DNA of 64,000 bases from Oncomelania hupensis. Lineage: Eukaryota; Mollusca; Gastropoda; Littorinimorpha; Pomatiopsidae. The notes beneath the pieces were generated by a model. That model was not told where the DNA came from. It ran no database searches and saw only the letters and a list, made by a program, of their open reading frames with translations. Below are positions 11,061-23,447 of this stretch, piece by piece; the first letter of the stretch is position 1, and every line of letters begins with the position of its first letter. The translations under genes and the position numbers were made by a program. The stretch covers positions 11,878,102-11,942,101 of the forward strand of contig CM072513.1 in assembly GCA_036898135.1 (NCBI GenBank), given 5' to 3'.

Positions 11061-11623
11061 TTACATTACATGATTATTGCTTTAGGTCCAGCGGACTCTT
11101 CTGAGCCAAATCAGGACCGGACAACCCCTAATCCGCATAAAAGGTCTGCTGAAACAACCCTAGTGGTAAAACTGAAAGATCTCCACCAGCCAGTCACTTT
11201 ACAATAAAGCCATCCCACGCAGGGGACCCTGAGGCTATACTCTAATTTATCGAACCCCCGTTTACAAAAACAAAATAGAATACAAACATCATTATAAATT
11301 ATCAACAAAACACATACATATAAAATGCCTACATTGCTAAATAATAACATTATAGGAAGCCCTAGTGACTATCTGGCAGAAAGCGTCCAATATTCCCAAG
11401 CTGATCCAACAGACCTCACACACAAATAAGGAGTCTTGTCCCGGAATGGTATTCAAGAAAAAAGGTAGGTGAATGGTCTAGCGAAGTAGAAGATAATATA
11501 ACAGATTTAGCAGGAATGAGCAAGAGCAAATGAGAAAGACAGCGACAGTGGGAATTTAAAGCACTAAATTTCCAGAAAGTGGGGATACTATTTATACTGA
11601 AACGCTCGGCACCCGCAGGGGTG
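11061..11623 (-). mobile_element. Family X, subfamily B, full length
   Basis: The tail ttacattacatgattattgc is at the left, the stem-loop at about 11088-11122, the TATA motif at ~11590, and the hairpin 5' end cacccgcaggggtg at the right. Confidence 0.85.
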
Positions 11624-11639
11624 GCAAAAACATACACAA

Positions 11640-11860
11640 AATAGTCCATCATTTAACCCATGGTGTGTAAGAACATTGATCAGACATGCATGAGAAGTCA
11701 TGTGAGAGTCAAGGTCATCCCAAGGTCAATGTCATTAAAGGCCAAGGTCATCCCATGGTCAAAATTTTGGGGCACAATACAATTTGCTGTACTTTATTTG
11801 ATAGTCCATGAGTGTATTTGGAGCTGGAGGTCAATGTCATCTGAAGGTCAAGTTTTTACA
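11640..11860 (-). repeat. Dispersed 'ggtca' repeat
   Basis: Matches the reverse complement of ~54830-54960: 'aacccatggtgtgtaagaacattg...aaggtcatcccaaggtcaatgtc'. Arrays of AGGTCA-like half-sites occur in this molluscan-type repeat. Confidence 0.6.
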
Positions 11861-12029
11861 TGTTCTTAAACAAATATTTATTTATTTTTAGTCCAAAGAA
11901 AAGAGTGAGAAAGAGAGAAGGTGGCAATGGCATCACATTTGTTGTAAATTTGATGTAGGAATGCATGTTGTCACATCCCTTTTATTTATGTCCCTGCTTA
12001 ACCATAATTATTAAGTTGGTTGTCATTGC

Positions 12030-12352
12030 TTAAAGGGTCCAGCGCACTGCAAAGAACTGAATCAGGCCCACTTGCAGCCCTTGTCATCGTCAATAGAATA
12101 TAAACATCATTATAAGTGCATTGTCTAACGCCCAGATGACTGAACACAATCCTGGGTGACCGGGGATGAGGAGAAGGGACCTAGTGCATGCTGAGTTTTG
12201 TCCAGGAAGAGTTTTCAACAAAAAAAAGTAGATGACTGGTCTAGCAAAGAAGAAGATAGTATAGTAGATTGATAGAACAGAGTAGGAATGAGAAAGAACA
12301 AAGGAAAAAGACAGCGACAGTGGGAATTTAAAGCACTAAATTTCCAGATGAC
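12030..12352 (-). mobile_element. Family X fragments (C-type)
   Basis: 12030-12110 resembles the C 3' end (agggtccagcgcactgcaaag). 12195-12350 is the 5' third (ggaagagttttcaac...gcgacagtgggaatttaaagcactaaatttccag). Confidence 0.6.
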
Positions 12353-12914
12353 AAGCCTTGTTTCACAAAAAACACAGAATGTCTCCACCAGAGCAGAACA
12401 ACATAATTCCAGGTTTTATTTGAATTAGAATAACCTTCATTGTTCCAAAAATAATCTTACTTCCTTTTCACTCTCATCATTACCACTTGCAATTTTAAAA
12501 AAAGCAAACAAAACAACAGCAATATAAAAAAACAACAACAAAAATACAATACATGCAAAGCCTTGAACGTTATTATGATAAGGAGAAACCAAATGGAATG
12601 TATTCAATGTAACTTTTGTTCCATTCACGTAAATTTTTAATGTAAATATAAAATGATCACTTTGTGAACATTAGTTTTGCAAGAGCAGAAACTAAAAAAC
12701 TCAAAATTGTATTCAATACAACACAAATGTAAACTTGCACAAACAGCATATTGCACAATGTTTGGTTGCCATTTTATTTTTATTTTTTGTGGTAAAATAA
12801 CTGTTCTAAAAAGTTAATTGTAGATCATTTTCACACGACACCAAAGTGACTGTTGATTCTGACACCAGTGAACCAGTTAAAGGTAAAGGAAAAATAATAT
12901 GGTTACACATTGGC
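12353..12914. other. No recognisable feature
   Basis: AT-rich; several A-runs; no long frame. Confidence 0.5.
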
Positions 12915-12988
12915 CAATTCAGGATTTGAACCAGGGACCTTTTGGTTACTAGTAGTAAGCCGCTCTACCAACTGAGCTACCCGGTCTC
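12915..12988 (-). pseudogene. tRNA-like SINE head
   Basis: On the minus strand gaccgggtagctcagttgg...ctggttcaaatcctg has good A and B boxes. The acceptor and T stems do not pair, so it is a SINE head or tRNA pseudogene. It directly abuts the 67-bp minisatellite. Confidence 0.55.
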
Positions 12989-13717
12989 TCTGTACAGTAA
13001 CTGAATGCCATGATCTGTACATGCAAAATGTTAACACTCTATGCATGGGGCAGTTCTAGTACAGTAACTGAATGCCATGATCTATACACGCAAAATGTTA
13101 ACACTCTACGCATGGGGCAGTTCTAGTACAGTAACTGAATGCCATCATCTATACATGCAAAATGTTAATATTCCACGCATGGGGCAGTTACATTACAGTA
13201 ACTGAATGCCATCATCTGTACATGCAAAATGTTAACATTCCACGCATGGGGCAGTTACATTACAGTAACTGAATGCCACCATCTGTACATGACCAAACGT
13301 ATGATCTGTACATGCAAAATGTTAACACTCTACGCATGGGGCAGTTCTAGTACAGTAACTGAATGCCATCATCTGTACATGACCACACGTATGATCTGTA
13401 CATGCAAAATCTTAACACTCTATGCATGGGGCAGTTCTAGTACAGTAACTGAATGCCATCATCTGTACATGCAAAATGTTAACATTCCATTGATGGGACA
13501 GGTCTAGTACAGTAACTGAATGCCATCATCTGTACATGACCACACGTATGATCTGTACATGCAAATTGTTACACTCTACGCATGGGGCAGTTCTAGTACA
13601 GTAACTGAATGCCATCATATGTACATGCAAAATGTTAACATTCCATGCATGGGGCAGTTCTAGTATTGTAACTGAATGCCATCATCTGTACATGCAAAAT
13701 TTTAATATTCCATGCAT
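12989..13717 (+). repeat. 67-bp minisatellite, about 10 units
   Basis: Unit 'tctgtacatgcaaaatgttaa...tgcatggggcagttctagtacagtaactgaatgccatca', spaced 67 bp (13014, 13081, 13148). Some units carry a 24-bp internal duplication (gaccacacgtatgatctgtacatg). Further units lie at 17114-17326 and 19329-19426. Confidence 0.9.
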
Positions 13718-14083
13718 GTTAGTTATCCATTGATTGCAGGGTCCAGCAGACTGCATAGAGCCGAATCAGGACCACAAAATCAAGACCACAAATACGCTGA
13801 AAGAGGTTAGTCAGTTATTCATTGCTTACAGGGTCCAGCAGACTGCAAAGAGCCGAATCAGGACCACAAAGTCAAGACCACAACTTCACTGAAAGAGGAT
13901 TCGCCCCTGATCCGCAAACAACCCTAGTGGTAATACTGAAGGCACTCCACCAGCCAGTCACTTTACAACAAAGGGGGATGCTGAGGCTATACTCTAAAAT
14001 ATTTAACCTCCGTTTACAAAAACAAAATATAATACAAACATCATTATAAAATATCAACAAAATACATACATATAAATTAATAA
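13718..14083 (-). mobile_element. Family X, subfamily C (two 3' ends in tandem)
   Basis: 13718-13805 is one C tail region and 13806-14083 a second, longer one. The left junction sits in the minisatellite right after tattccatgcat (13706-13717). Confidence 0.75.
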
Positions 14084-14085
14084 TA

Positions 14086-15631
14086 CAGTAAAACCTCCAT
14101 TTTTAGACCCTCTCTTAAACGACTTCCTCCAACATACGACCGCAAAAAAAATCACCGATGGTTTGTACTATATAAACGACCTCTCTTAAACGACTACCTC
14201 TAAAACGCGACTTGCGACCTTCAAATAATTAAATTTTACAGCCTAGCATCTGAAAAATTCAGATTCCAAAGCAATACTATATTTGTGCGCTTGAAGAAAA
14301 CAGTTTCGTTAACAACTTTTAACAGCAGATGATGCATTAAAACAGCTTGAAATGCTCTAAGGAGCTGACCAGATTTGCCCTGAGCAGGGGCCTGTCAGAT
14401 CTTGCCAACACCATGTCTGGTGTTCAAAGTGACATACTAAGAGAACATGCACGGGTGGGGGAATCATGCAAACAAACAGAAATAACCGCGTTCTTTATTT
14501 TAAAAAAAAAAGAAAAAAAAAAGAGCTTTTCAATGTTTGAATTAAAATAATTACAACAATATTAATGGGGCTATCTTATAAATAGTTATAACTCTAAACA
14601 TGCACTCAGCACTTACATACACTTTTAAACATCTATCATACCAACATTGATTTTTTTTATTTTGTAAATAATGAGGAACAGGAAGATATTGACTGTTTTG
14701 GTTGTTTTTTTGATTGATTGATTGATTTATTGTTGCTTTAGGTCCAGCGGACTCTTCCGAGCCAAATCAGGACCGGACAACCCCCGATCCGCATAAAAGA
14801 TCTGCTGAAACAACCCCAGTGGGAAAATTGAATGCCCTCCACCGGCCAGTCACTTTACAATAAAGACATCCCACGCGGGGGACGGCTGAGGGTTGACCTC
14901 AACTACGCGAACACCCCGGTTACAAAAACAAAATAGAATACAAACATCATTATAAATCATCAACCAAACACATACATATAAAATGCCTATAGTGCTAAAT
15001 AGTACATTCATAGGAAGCCCTAGTGACCACCCGGCAGAAAGCGTCCAACACTCCCAAGCTGATCCAACAGACCTCATACACAAACAAGGAGTCTTGTCCA
15101 GGAAGAGTTTTCAAGAAAAAAGGTAGGTCATTGATCTAGCGAAGAAGAAGATAGTATAGCAGAGTGAAGGACAGAGCAAGAATAGGAAAGAGTAAATGAG
15201 GAAGACAGCGACAGTGGGAATTTAAAGCACTAAATTTCCATAAAGTGGGGATACTATTTATACTGAAAACCCCCGGCACTCCAACGGGGGTACTGTTGCC
15301 GCAGTGAAGCGTCTTGCCTATAAAGGAAAGACAGGTTTTCAACTGTGGCTTTCACTGTTCCCTTTATAGGTTTGAACAATCTACAGTGGCAAGATTGCTC
15401 ATGACCCCAAGGGGTTGTTTTGGTTGTGAGACAGAGTTTAATCTATATTTCTGAAAGATGGTAGATGTTCCCTATACTTAATGGTATGTGTACTTTTTGT
15501 ACATGTATTTATTTTACTTAATTAATTTTCTAAATGTTTTTCGAAAATGTCCTACCTCCTTTTTAAGACCCCTCCAATTTAAGACCTCGTTTTAATGGCA
15601 ATTTAAAGGTCGTAAAACGGAGGTTTTACTG
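14086..15631 (+). mobile_element. pogo/Tigger-type DNA transposon, internally deleted
   Basis: Termini CAGTAAAACCTCCATTTTTA and its inverse (aaaacggaggttttactg) sit beside TA dinucleotides at 14084-14085 and 15632-15633. TA target and CAGTA ends fit Tc1/mariner-pogo. 14347-14490 could encode a transposase C-terminus ending SCKQTEITAFF, resembling the QT.ITDFF ends of Tigger proteins. The catalytic domain is gone. Without the nested X (14706-15415) the element is ~0.82 kb. Confidence 0.72.
14706..15415 (-). mobile_element. Family X, subfamily A, full length, nested in the pogo-like element
   Basis: TSD tgttttggttgt (12 bp, perfect) at 14694-14705 and 15416-15427. Tail (tgat)n at the left; 5' end ACCCCTTGGGGT (rc) at 15404-15415. 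Nearly identical to 18439-19141: one mismatch noticed by eye, in gatc[t/c]gctg. Confidence 0.95.
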
Positions 15632-15633
15632 TA

Positions 15634-15849
15634 ATAATAACAGGCAATTTGTACAGAGCTTTTCAAAATCACAAAGCGCTTTACACAAACAAATGTAAAC
15701 ACAACATGCGTGCATTGGTCAATAACATGCAATCACATATACATCCCAACATCCAAAAACACTCAGGGCGGCTAAGAAAAGGCCTCTCTAAAAAGATGCG
15801 TCTTCAAGTTGATTTTAAAAGACGCTAGTGAAGGACTGTGATGGACGGA
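15634..15849. repeat. LINE/SINE-derived fragment
   Basis: 'caatttgtacagagcttttcaaaatcacaaagcgctttac' and 'ggcctctctaaaaagatgcgtcttcaagttg' are phrases common in marine invertebrate repeats (recall, not searched). Confidence 0.4.
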
Positions 15850-16149
15850 CCTACATTGCCAAATAATATCATAGGAAGCCCCAGTGACCACCTGGCAGAA
15901 AGCGTCCAATATTCCCAAGCTGATCCAACAGACCTCACACACAAATGAGTTTTGTCAGAGAAGAGTTTTAAAGAAAAAAGGTATGTGATTGGTCTAGCGA
16001 AGAAGATAGTATAGTAGATTGGTAGAACAGAGTAGGAATGAGAAAGAACAAAGGAGAAAGACGGCGACAGCGGGAATTTAAAGCACTAAATTTCCAGAAA
16101 ACGCGGATACTATTTATACTGAAACCCCTGGCACCTCCATGGGGGGAGG
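15850..16149 (-). mobile_element. Family X, 5' half
   Basis: From cattgccaaataatatcatagg to the hairpin end cctggcacctccatgggg. Confidence 0.8.
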
Positions 16150-17113
16150 AGGCTGAAAGAGGACTCGGACTCACCTCCAATCCGCATAAAAGATCTGCCG
16201 AAACAACCCTTCTGGTAACACTGAAGGCACTCCACCAGCCAGACTGTACAAAAACGTCATCCCACACAGAGGACACTGAGGTTATACTCTAATTTATTGA
16301 AATCCCGTTTACAAAAACAAAATAGAAGACAAACATTATAAAATATCAACAAAACACAAACATATAAATTGTCTACATTGCCAAATAATAACATCATAGG
16401 AAGCCCAGTGACCATTTGGCAGAAAGCATCCAATATTCCCAAGCTACCCCCGTTGGGGTGCCGGGAGTTTCAGTATAAATAGTATCCCCACTTTCTGGAA
16501 ATGTAGTGCTTTAAATTCCCACTGTCGCTGTCTTTCTCATTTGCTCTTTCTCATTCCTGCTCTGTTCTATCAATCTGCTATACTATCTTCTTCTTCGCTA
16601 GACCAGTCATCTACCTTTTTTCTTGTAAACTCTTCTGGGACAAGACTGCTTATTTGTGTATGAGGTCTGTTGGATCAGCTTGGGAATATTGGACGCTTTC
16701 TGACAGGTGGTCACTAGGGCTTCCTATGATGTAATTATTTAGCAATGTAGGCATTTTATATGTATGTGTTTTGTTGATAATTTATAATGATGTTTGTATT
16801 CTATTTTGTTTTTGTAAATGGGCCTTCGATAAATTACAGTACAGCCTCAGTGTCCCCTGCGTGGGATGTCTATATTGTAAAGTGACTGGCTGGTGGAGAG
16901 CTTTCAGTTTTACCACTAGGGTTGTTTCAACGGATCTTTTATGCGGATCAGGGGTTGTCCGGTCCTGATTTGGCTCGGAAGAGTCCGCTGGACCTAAAGC
17001 AATAATCATGTAATGTAATGTAATTCCCAAGCTGATCCAACAGACCTCACACACAAATGAGTTTTGTCCTGGAAGAGAAAGTGGGGATACTATTTATACT
17101 GAAACCACAGGGG
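16150..17113 (-). mobile_element. Family X, subfamily C, split by a B copy
   Basis: Parts 16150-16445 and 17034-17113. The second part has an internal deletion joining ggaagag to aaagtgggg. Its 5' end meets the 67-bp minisatellite at tattccatgcgt (17114). Confidence 0.78.
16446..17022 (+). mobile_element. Family X, subfamily B, full length with TSD
   Basis: Starts acccccgttggggtgccggg, TATAAATAG near 16475, ends caataatcatgtaatgtaatgta. TSD attcccaagct at 16435-16445 and 17023-17033, within an inverted X copy. Confidence 0.93.
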
Positions 17114-17326
17114 TATTCCATGCGTGGGGCAGTTCTAGTACAGTAACTGAATGCTATGATCTGTGCATGCAAAATGTTAATATTCCATGCATGGAGCAGT
17201 TGTAGTACAGTAACTGAGTGCCATCATCTGTACATGCAAACTTTTAACATTCCATGCATGGGGCAGTTCTAGTACAGTAACTGAGTGCCATCATCTGTAC
17301 ATGCAAAATGTTAATATTCCACTCAT
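17114..17326 (+). repeat. 67-bp minisatellite, ~3 units (continues at 19329)
   Basis: Same unit as 12989-13717. The array is interrupted after tattccactcat (17315-17326) and resumes with the same 12 bp at 19329. Confidence 0.85.
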
Positions 17327-17747
17327 TACATTACATTATTATTGCTTTAGGTCCAACGGACTCTTCCGAGCCAAATCAGGACCGGACAACCCCAGATCCG
17401 CATAAAATATCTGCTGAAACAACCCTAGTGGTAAAACCAAAAGCTCTCCACCAGCCAGTCACTTTACAATAAAGACATCCCACGCAGGGGACGGCTGAGG
17501 CTTCACCCCAACTTATCGAACCCCCGTTTACAAAAACAAAATAGAATACAAACATCATTATAAATTATGAACAAAACACATACATATAAAATGCCTACAT
17601 TGCTAAATAATAACATCATAGGAAGCCCTAGTGACCACCTGGCAGAAAGCGTGCAATATTCCCAAGCTGATCCAACAGACCTCATACACAAACAAGGAGT
17701 CTTGTCCCGGAAGAGTTTTCAAGAAAAAAGGTAGGAGACTGGTCTAG

Positions 17748-18438
17748 TTGATTGATTGATTTATAGTTGCTTTAGGTCCAGCGGACTCTTCCGAGCCAAA
17801 TCAGGACCGGACAACCCCCGATCCGCATAAAAGATCTGCTGAAACAACCCCAGTGGGAAAATTGAATGCCCTCCACCGGCCAGTCACTTTACAATAAAGA
17901 CATCCCACGCGGGGGACGGCTGAGGGTTGACCTCAACTACGCTAACCCCCGGTTACAAAAACTAAAATAGAATACAAACATCATTATAAATCATCAAAAA
18001 AACACATACATATAAAATGCCTATAGTGCTAAATAGTACAATCATAGGAAGCCCTAGTGACCACCCGGCAGAAAGCGTCCAACACTCCCAAGCTGATCCA
18101 ACAGACCTCATACACAAACAAGGAGTCTTGTCCAGGAAGAGTTTTCAAGAAAAAAGGTAGGTCATTGATCTAGCGAAGAAGAAGATAGTATAGCAGAGTG
18201 AAGGACAGAGCAGGAATAGGAAAGAGTAAATGAGGAAGACAGCGACAGTGGGAATTTAAAGCACTAAATTTCCATAAAGTGGGGATACTATTTATACTGA
18301 AAACCCCCGGCACTCCAACGGGGGTACTGTTGCCGCAGTGAATCTGTCTTGCCTATAAAGGAAAGACAGGTTTTCAACTGTGGCTTTCCCTTTTCCCTTT
18401 ATAGGTTTGAACAATGTACAGTGGCAAGATTGCTCATG
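17748..18438 (-). mobile_element. Family X, subfamily A, left unit of a dimer
   Basis: Complete except for the first ~14 bp of the 5' head (ends ...gattgctcatga, then directly the tail of the next unit). It differs from its partner at scattered sites, e.g. gctaacccccgg versus gcgaacaccccgg. Confidence 0.9.
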
Positions 18439-19165
18439 ATTGATTGATTGATTTATTGTTGCTTTAGGTCCAGCGGACTCTTCCGAGCCAAATCAGGACC
18501 GGACAACCCCCGATCCGCATAAAAGATCCGCTGAAACAACCCCAGTGGGAAAATTGAATGCCCTCCACCGGCCAGTCACTTTACAATAAAGACATCCCAC
18601 GCGGGGGACGGCTGAGGGTTGACCTCAACTACGCGAACACCCCGGTTACAAAAACAAAATAGAATACAAACATCATTATAAATCATCAACCAAACACATA
18701 CATATAAAATGCCTATAGTGCTAAATAGTACATTCATAGGAAGCCCTAGTGACCACCCGGCAGAAAGCGTCCAACACTCCCAAGCTGATCCAACAGACCT
18801 CATACACAAACAAGGAGTCTTGTCCAGGAAGAGTTTTCAAGAAAAAAGGTAGGTCATTGATCTAGCGAAGAAGAAGATAGTATAGCAGAGTGAAGGACAG
18901 AGCAAGAATAGGAAAGAGTAAATGAGGAAGACAGCGACAGTGGGAATTTAAAGCACTAAATTTCCATAAAGTGGGGATACTATTTATACTGAAAACCCCC
19001 GGCACTCCAACGGGGGTACTGTTGCCGCAGTGAAGCGTCTTGCCTATAAAGGAAAGACAGGTTTTCAACTGTGGCTTTCACTGTTCCCTTTATAGGTTTG
19101 AACAATCTACAGTGGCAAGATTGCTCATGACCCCAAGGGGTAGATTGCTCATGACCCCAAGGGGT
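18439..19165 (-). mobile_element. Family X, subfamily A, right unit of a dimer
   Basis: Full-length unit 18439-19141 with 5' end ccccaaggggt. The last 24 bp (agattgctcatgaccccaag...) are repeated at 19142-19165. Almost identical to 14706-15415. Confidence 0.92.
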
Positions 19166-19328
19166 GACTGGTCTAGTGAAGAAGACGATAGTATAGCAGA
19201 TTGATAGAACAGAGCAGGAATGAGACAGAGCAAATGAGAAAGACAGCGACAGTGGGAATTTAAAGCACTAAATTTCCAGAAAGTGGGGATACTATTTATA
19301 CTGAAACCCCCGGCACGCCAACAGGGGT

Positions 19329-19426
19329 TATTCCACTCATGGGATAGTTCTAGAAGAGTAATTGAATGTTATGATCTGTACATGCAAATTGTTAACATTC
19401 CACGCATGGGACAGTTTCAGTCCCAA
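19329..19426 (+). repeat. 67-bp minisatellite remainder
   Basis: tattccactcatgggatagttctag...tgatctgtacatgcaaattgttaacattccacgcatgggacag. Confidence 0.75.
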
Positions 19427-19844
19427 GTAAACACACTTTTTTTTCAACTGACAAGTTATCCACAATGCTATAACAAAATTTAAACCTTGTAATAATGCAA
19501 AAGCTGCAACTACAACATTGAATTCAAATGCAGACCAACATTGCATTCCAATGTCATGGATTGCCTTTGGTGCTTAATGTAACACACCTGCCTAAATCAA
19601 ATGAGAACACATCTAAAACATATCTGACTAAATCATGAGAACACATGTTTAGCACATCTGGTGAAATCATTCAAAAACACGTCTAAAACATATCTGACTA
19701 AATCATGAGAACACAAGTGAAGCACATCTGGTGAAATCATTCAAAAACATATAAAGCCTTTCAATTACAGCAATTTAAAAAAAAATGAAAATCACCAACA
19801 TTATAACGCTAACATTAGAAAACAATGAAAAGAGAAGGTGGTTA
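19427..19844. repeat. Unassigned, with a ~72-bp direct duplication
   Basis: 19609-19750 holds two copies of 'catctaaaacatatctgactaaatcatgagaacac...catctggtgaaatcattcaaaaac'. Nothing else is recognisable. Confidence 0.6.
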
Positions 19845-20032
19845 TTTAATCATTGTTTATAGGGTCCAGCAGATTGCAAAGAGCCGAAGAAGGCTCACCT
19901 CTGATCCGTATAAACAACCCTAATGGTAACACTGTAGGCGCTCCACCAGCTGGTCACTTTGCAATAAAGGCATTCCGTGCATGGGATGCTGAGGATATAC
20001 TCAAATTTATCGAACCCTCGTTTGCATTACAT
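19845..20032 (-). mobile_element. Family X, subfamily C, 3' fragment
   Basis: agggtccagcagattgcaaagagccga to tatcgaaccctcgtttgc. Confidence 0.75.
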
Positions 20033-20584
20033 TATTATTGCTTTAGGTCCAGCGGACTCTTCCGAGCCAAATCAGGACCGGACAACCCCCGATCCGCATA
20101 AAAGATCTGTTGAAACAACCCTAGTGGTAAAACCGAAAGCTCTCCACCAGCCAGTCACTTTACAATAAAGACATCCCACGCAGGGGACGGCTGAGGCTTC
20201 ACCCCAACGTTTCGAACCCCCGTTTACAAAAACAAAATAGAATACAAACATCATTATAAATTAACAACAAAACACATACATATAAAATGCCCACATTGCT
20301 AAATAATAACATCATAGGAAGTCCTAGTGACCACCTGGCAGAAAGCGTCCAATATTCCCAAGCTGATCCAACAGACTCATACACAAACAAGGAGTCTTGT
20401 CCCGGAAGAGTTTTCAAGAAAACAGGTAGGAGACTGGTCTAGCGAAGAAGACGATAGTATAGCAGATTGATAGAAAAGAGCAGGAATGAGAAAGAGCAAA
20501 TGAGAAAGACAGCGACAGTGGGAATTTAAAGCACTAAATTTCCAGAAAGTGGGGATACTATTTATACTGAAACCCAACGGGGAA
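20033..20584 (-). mobile_element. Family X, subfamily B
   Basis: Tail attacattattattgctttagg at the left; 5' end ...ctgaaacccaacgggg at the right. Confidence 0.85.
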
Positions 20585-20585
20585 G

Positions 20586-21012
20586 GTACCTATATTAACC
20601 GACTTTAGACAGCTCCAGTAACCTTGACCTTGGAATGAGGTGACCAAATTTGCACAATATGTGTGTCTCATCGATATCATGCATCAAAGAAGCTTAAGTT
20701 CAATATTAATAATCTAGGGAAAAAAAAGTGAAAGTTTGTGAAAAATGGTCATTTTCTTACTAACATTTGTTGACCCTGTGACCTTGACCTTAAGTGAAGT
20801 CATTCATTCACTGACAATTCATGAGGTCTCATGGGTATACACCACCTTACTAAGTTTGGTTGTAATAGTTGAAATAGTTTCTGAGTGCTCAGCCACTTTA
20901 AAGTTTTTGTACAGAGAGACGGTGAACGGCTGACAGAGGTATGGACGGGCATTTTTTGTTCGATATCATTTTAGGGCTATTTAGGAACCATCACACATAG
21001 ATTTACAAAAAT
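20586..21012 (+). repeat. Dispersed molluscan-type repeat (paralogue of 55160-55589)
   Basis: Shared in order with the 55-kb copy: 'gacagctccagt', 'gaccttgacctt', 'atcaatattaataa', 'ctaacatttgttgaccctgtgacc', 'caccttactaagtttggttgtaatag', 'ggctatttagga'. No coding potential; mobility class unknown. Confidence 0.75.
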
Positions 21013-21388
21013 CTGGATTTTTTTTTTTGCGGGAGGGTGGTGGAAGGGGTGGGGGGTAGAGGGGTGGGGAAGGAAAGGTTGGGCAAAGGGAGGAATGGGG
21101 ATTAGTGGGGGGGGGGAGGGTGAGTACATAGTCTCACAAAGCTATGCATGCGAGTCAAAAAAGCCAAACTGGCAAATAACACCTGAGAGACCCAAAGATC
21201 ATCCCGATGTTTACAATTTTACTACCTAGCCACCACAGACAGGCAGGCCAACCACAATTTCATAAAAATGTTGAGAAAATCAGTAAAAAGGGATTGATGG
21301 AAAAATATTGGTGAATGATATATTGAAAGAGTGAGTACAATAGACAACAGAAAAAAAAAAGTGATTAGTTAATAATAATAATAATGGA
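21013..21388. other. G-rich tract and unassigned sequence
   Basis: 21029-21120 is a G-rich, C-poor strand with many GGG/GGGG runs and could form G-quadruplexes. The following 'gtgagtacatag...ctatgcatgcgagt' recurs at 51158. Confidence 0.5.
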
Positions 21389-21400
21389 TGCTATATACAT

Positions 21401-21459
21401 TACATTACATGGTTGTTGCTTTAGGTCCAGCGGACTCTTCCGAGCCAAATCAGGACCAG
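21401..21459 (-). mobile_element. Family X micro-insertion (3' stem-loop plus tail only)
   Basis: Only 59 bp: tail tacattacatggttgttg, then the stem-loop, ending at caggaccag. TSD tgctatatacat at 21389-21400 and 21460-21471. Confidence 0.88.
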
Positions 21460-21559
21460 TGCTATATACATGCTTTTTACCAATCAGGCTCAAAGCGTGG
21501 CAGTCTGTACCAACATACACGCTCACAGGTATTACATACTCTCACACATGCAACAAACA

Positions 21560-22122
21560 CAAGTTAGTTATTTAGCAATTGTTTATAGGGACTACAGGAC
21601 TGCAAAGAGACGAATCAGGAACACAACTTTGTTGAAAGAGGACTCACCCCTGATCTGTTTAAAAGATCTGTCGAAACAACTCCAATGGTAACACAGAAGG
21701 CACTCGGCCAGCCGGTCACTTTACAAAAAAGGCATCCCATGCAGGGGATGCTGTGGCTGTACTCTAATTTATCGAACTCCCGTTTGCAAAAATGAAATAG
21801 AATATAAACATTCTAAAAAAATATTAACAAAACACATACATGTAAAATGCCTACATTGCTAAATAATACCATAGAAAGCCCTAGAGACCATTTGGCAGAG
21901 TGTGTCCAATATCCCCAAGCTGACTCAACAGACCCTATCCACAAATACGTTTGGGGGAGAGTTTTTTAAAAAAAAGGTAGATGACTGGTCTAGCGAAGAA
22001 GATAGTAGATTGATAGAAAGATTAGGAACGAGAAAGAAAAAATGAGATTAACAGAAACAGAGGCAATCCACAAAGTGGGGATACTATTTATACAGAAAAC
22101 CCCGGATCCCCAACTGGGGTCG
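21560..22122 (-). mobile_element. Family X, subfamily C, near full length
   Basis: agttagttatttagcaattg at the tail to gatccccaactggggtc at the 5' end. More diverged than other copies. Confidence 0.82.
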
Positions 22123-22596
22123 TTCAAAAGTGGTAAGTGTTATGAGTAAATGGAGGGTGGGGGAGGGGGGGGGGAAGGATGAGGAAAGGGAGAAGGGGGT
22201 GAAAGTGGGTGAGGGGCACCAACACAGTAAATGTGTGGTTGAAGATCACACTATTGTCTTAACTATTTCTTCACAACCAACACAGTAAATGTGTGGTTAA
22301 AATCACACTATTATCTTAACTATTTCTTCACAAGTTAGTACTAACAAAAGCAACATTTTCTGTACACACAAATATCACCCCAACATTAAATAAAACATAA
22401 ATATTATAAAATTAAAAAAATATAATTTCATATAATAATTTATTAAAAGCAGGAGTCACAACACTGGCATTTTGAGTTTCGTGACCCTGAACCACTGATT
22501 GCAGGCCTAGGAAAACATTGCTACCACTGTAATCAGCATTTGTATTTGCAGTCCAAAGAACGCATGTATCCTAAGGTTTGCAGAAAGTGCAACATT
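22123..22596. repeat. G-rich tract and 55-bp duplication
   Basis: G-rich 22149-22215. 22229-22335 repeats 'ccaacacagtaaatgtgtggtt...tcacactattNtcttaactatttcttcaca' twice. The rest is AT-rich and unassigned. Confidence 0.55.

Positions 22597-23447
<851 letters not shown>

Larger units (their letters stand above)
17327..19328 (-). mobile_element. Family X, subfamily B, inserted in the minisatellite and itself split
   Basis: Parts 17327-17747 and 19177-19328, bracketed by the 12-bp TSD tattccactcat. A 1.4-kb block of two A units splits it at gactggtctag, duplicated at 17737-17747 and 19166-19176. Confidence 0.9.

Noticed and set aside
12989..13717. CRISPR-like array
   Set aside because: The 67-bp repeats are contiguous without unique spacers, and the DNA is eukaryotic.
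14850..15083. Recurrent 60-80 codon frames in family X copies
   Set aside because: Frames shift between copies, start at different Met codons and lack conserved ends. Identical ones occur only in near-identical DNA copies (14850-15083 and 18576-18809).
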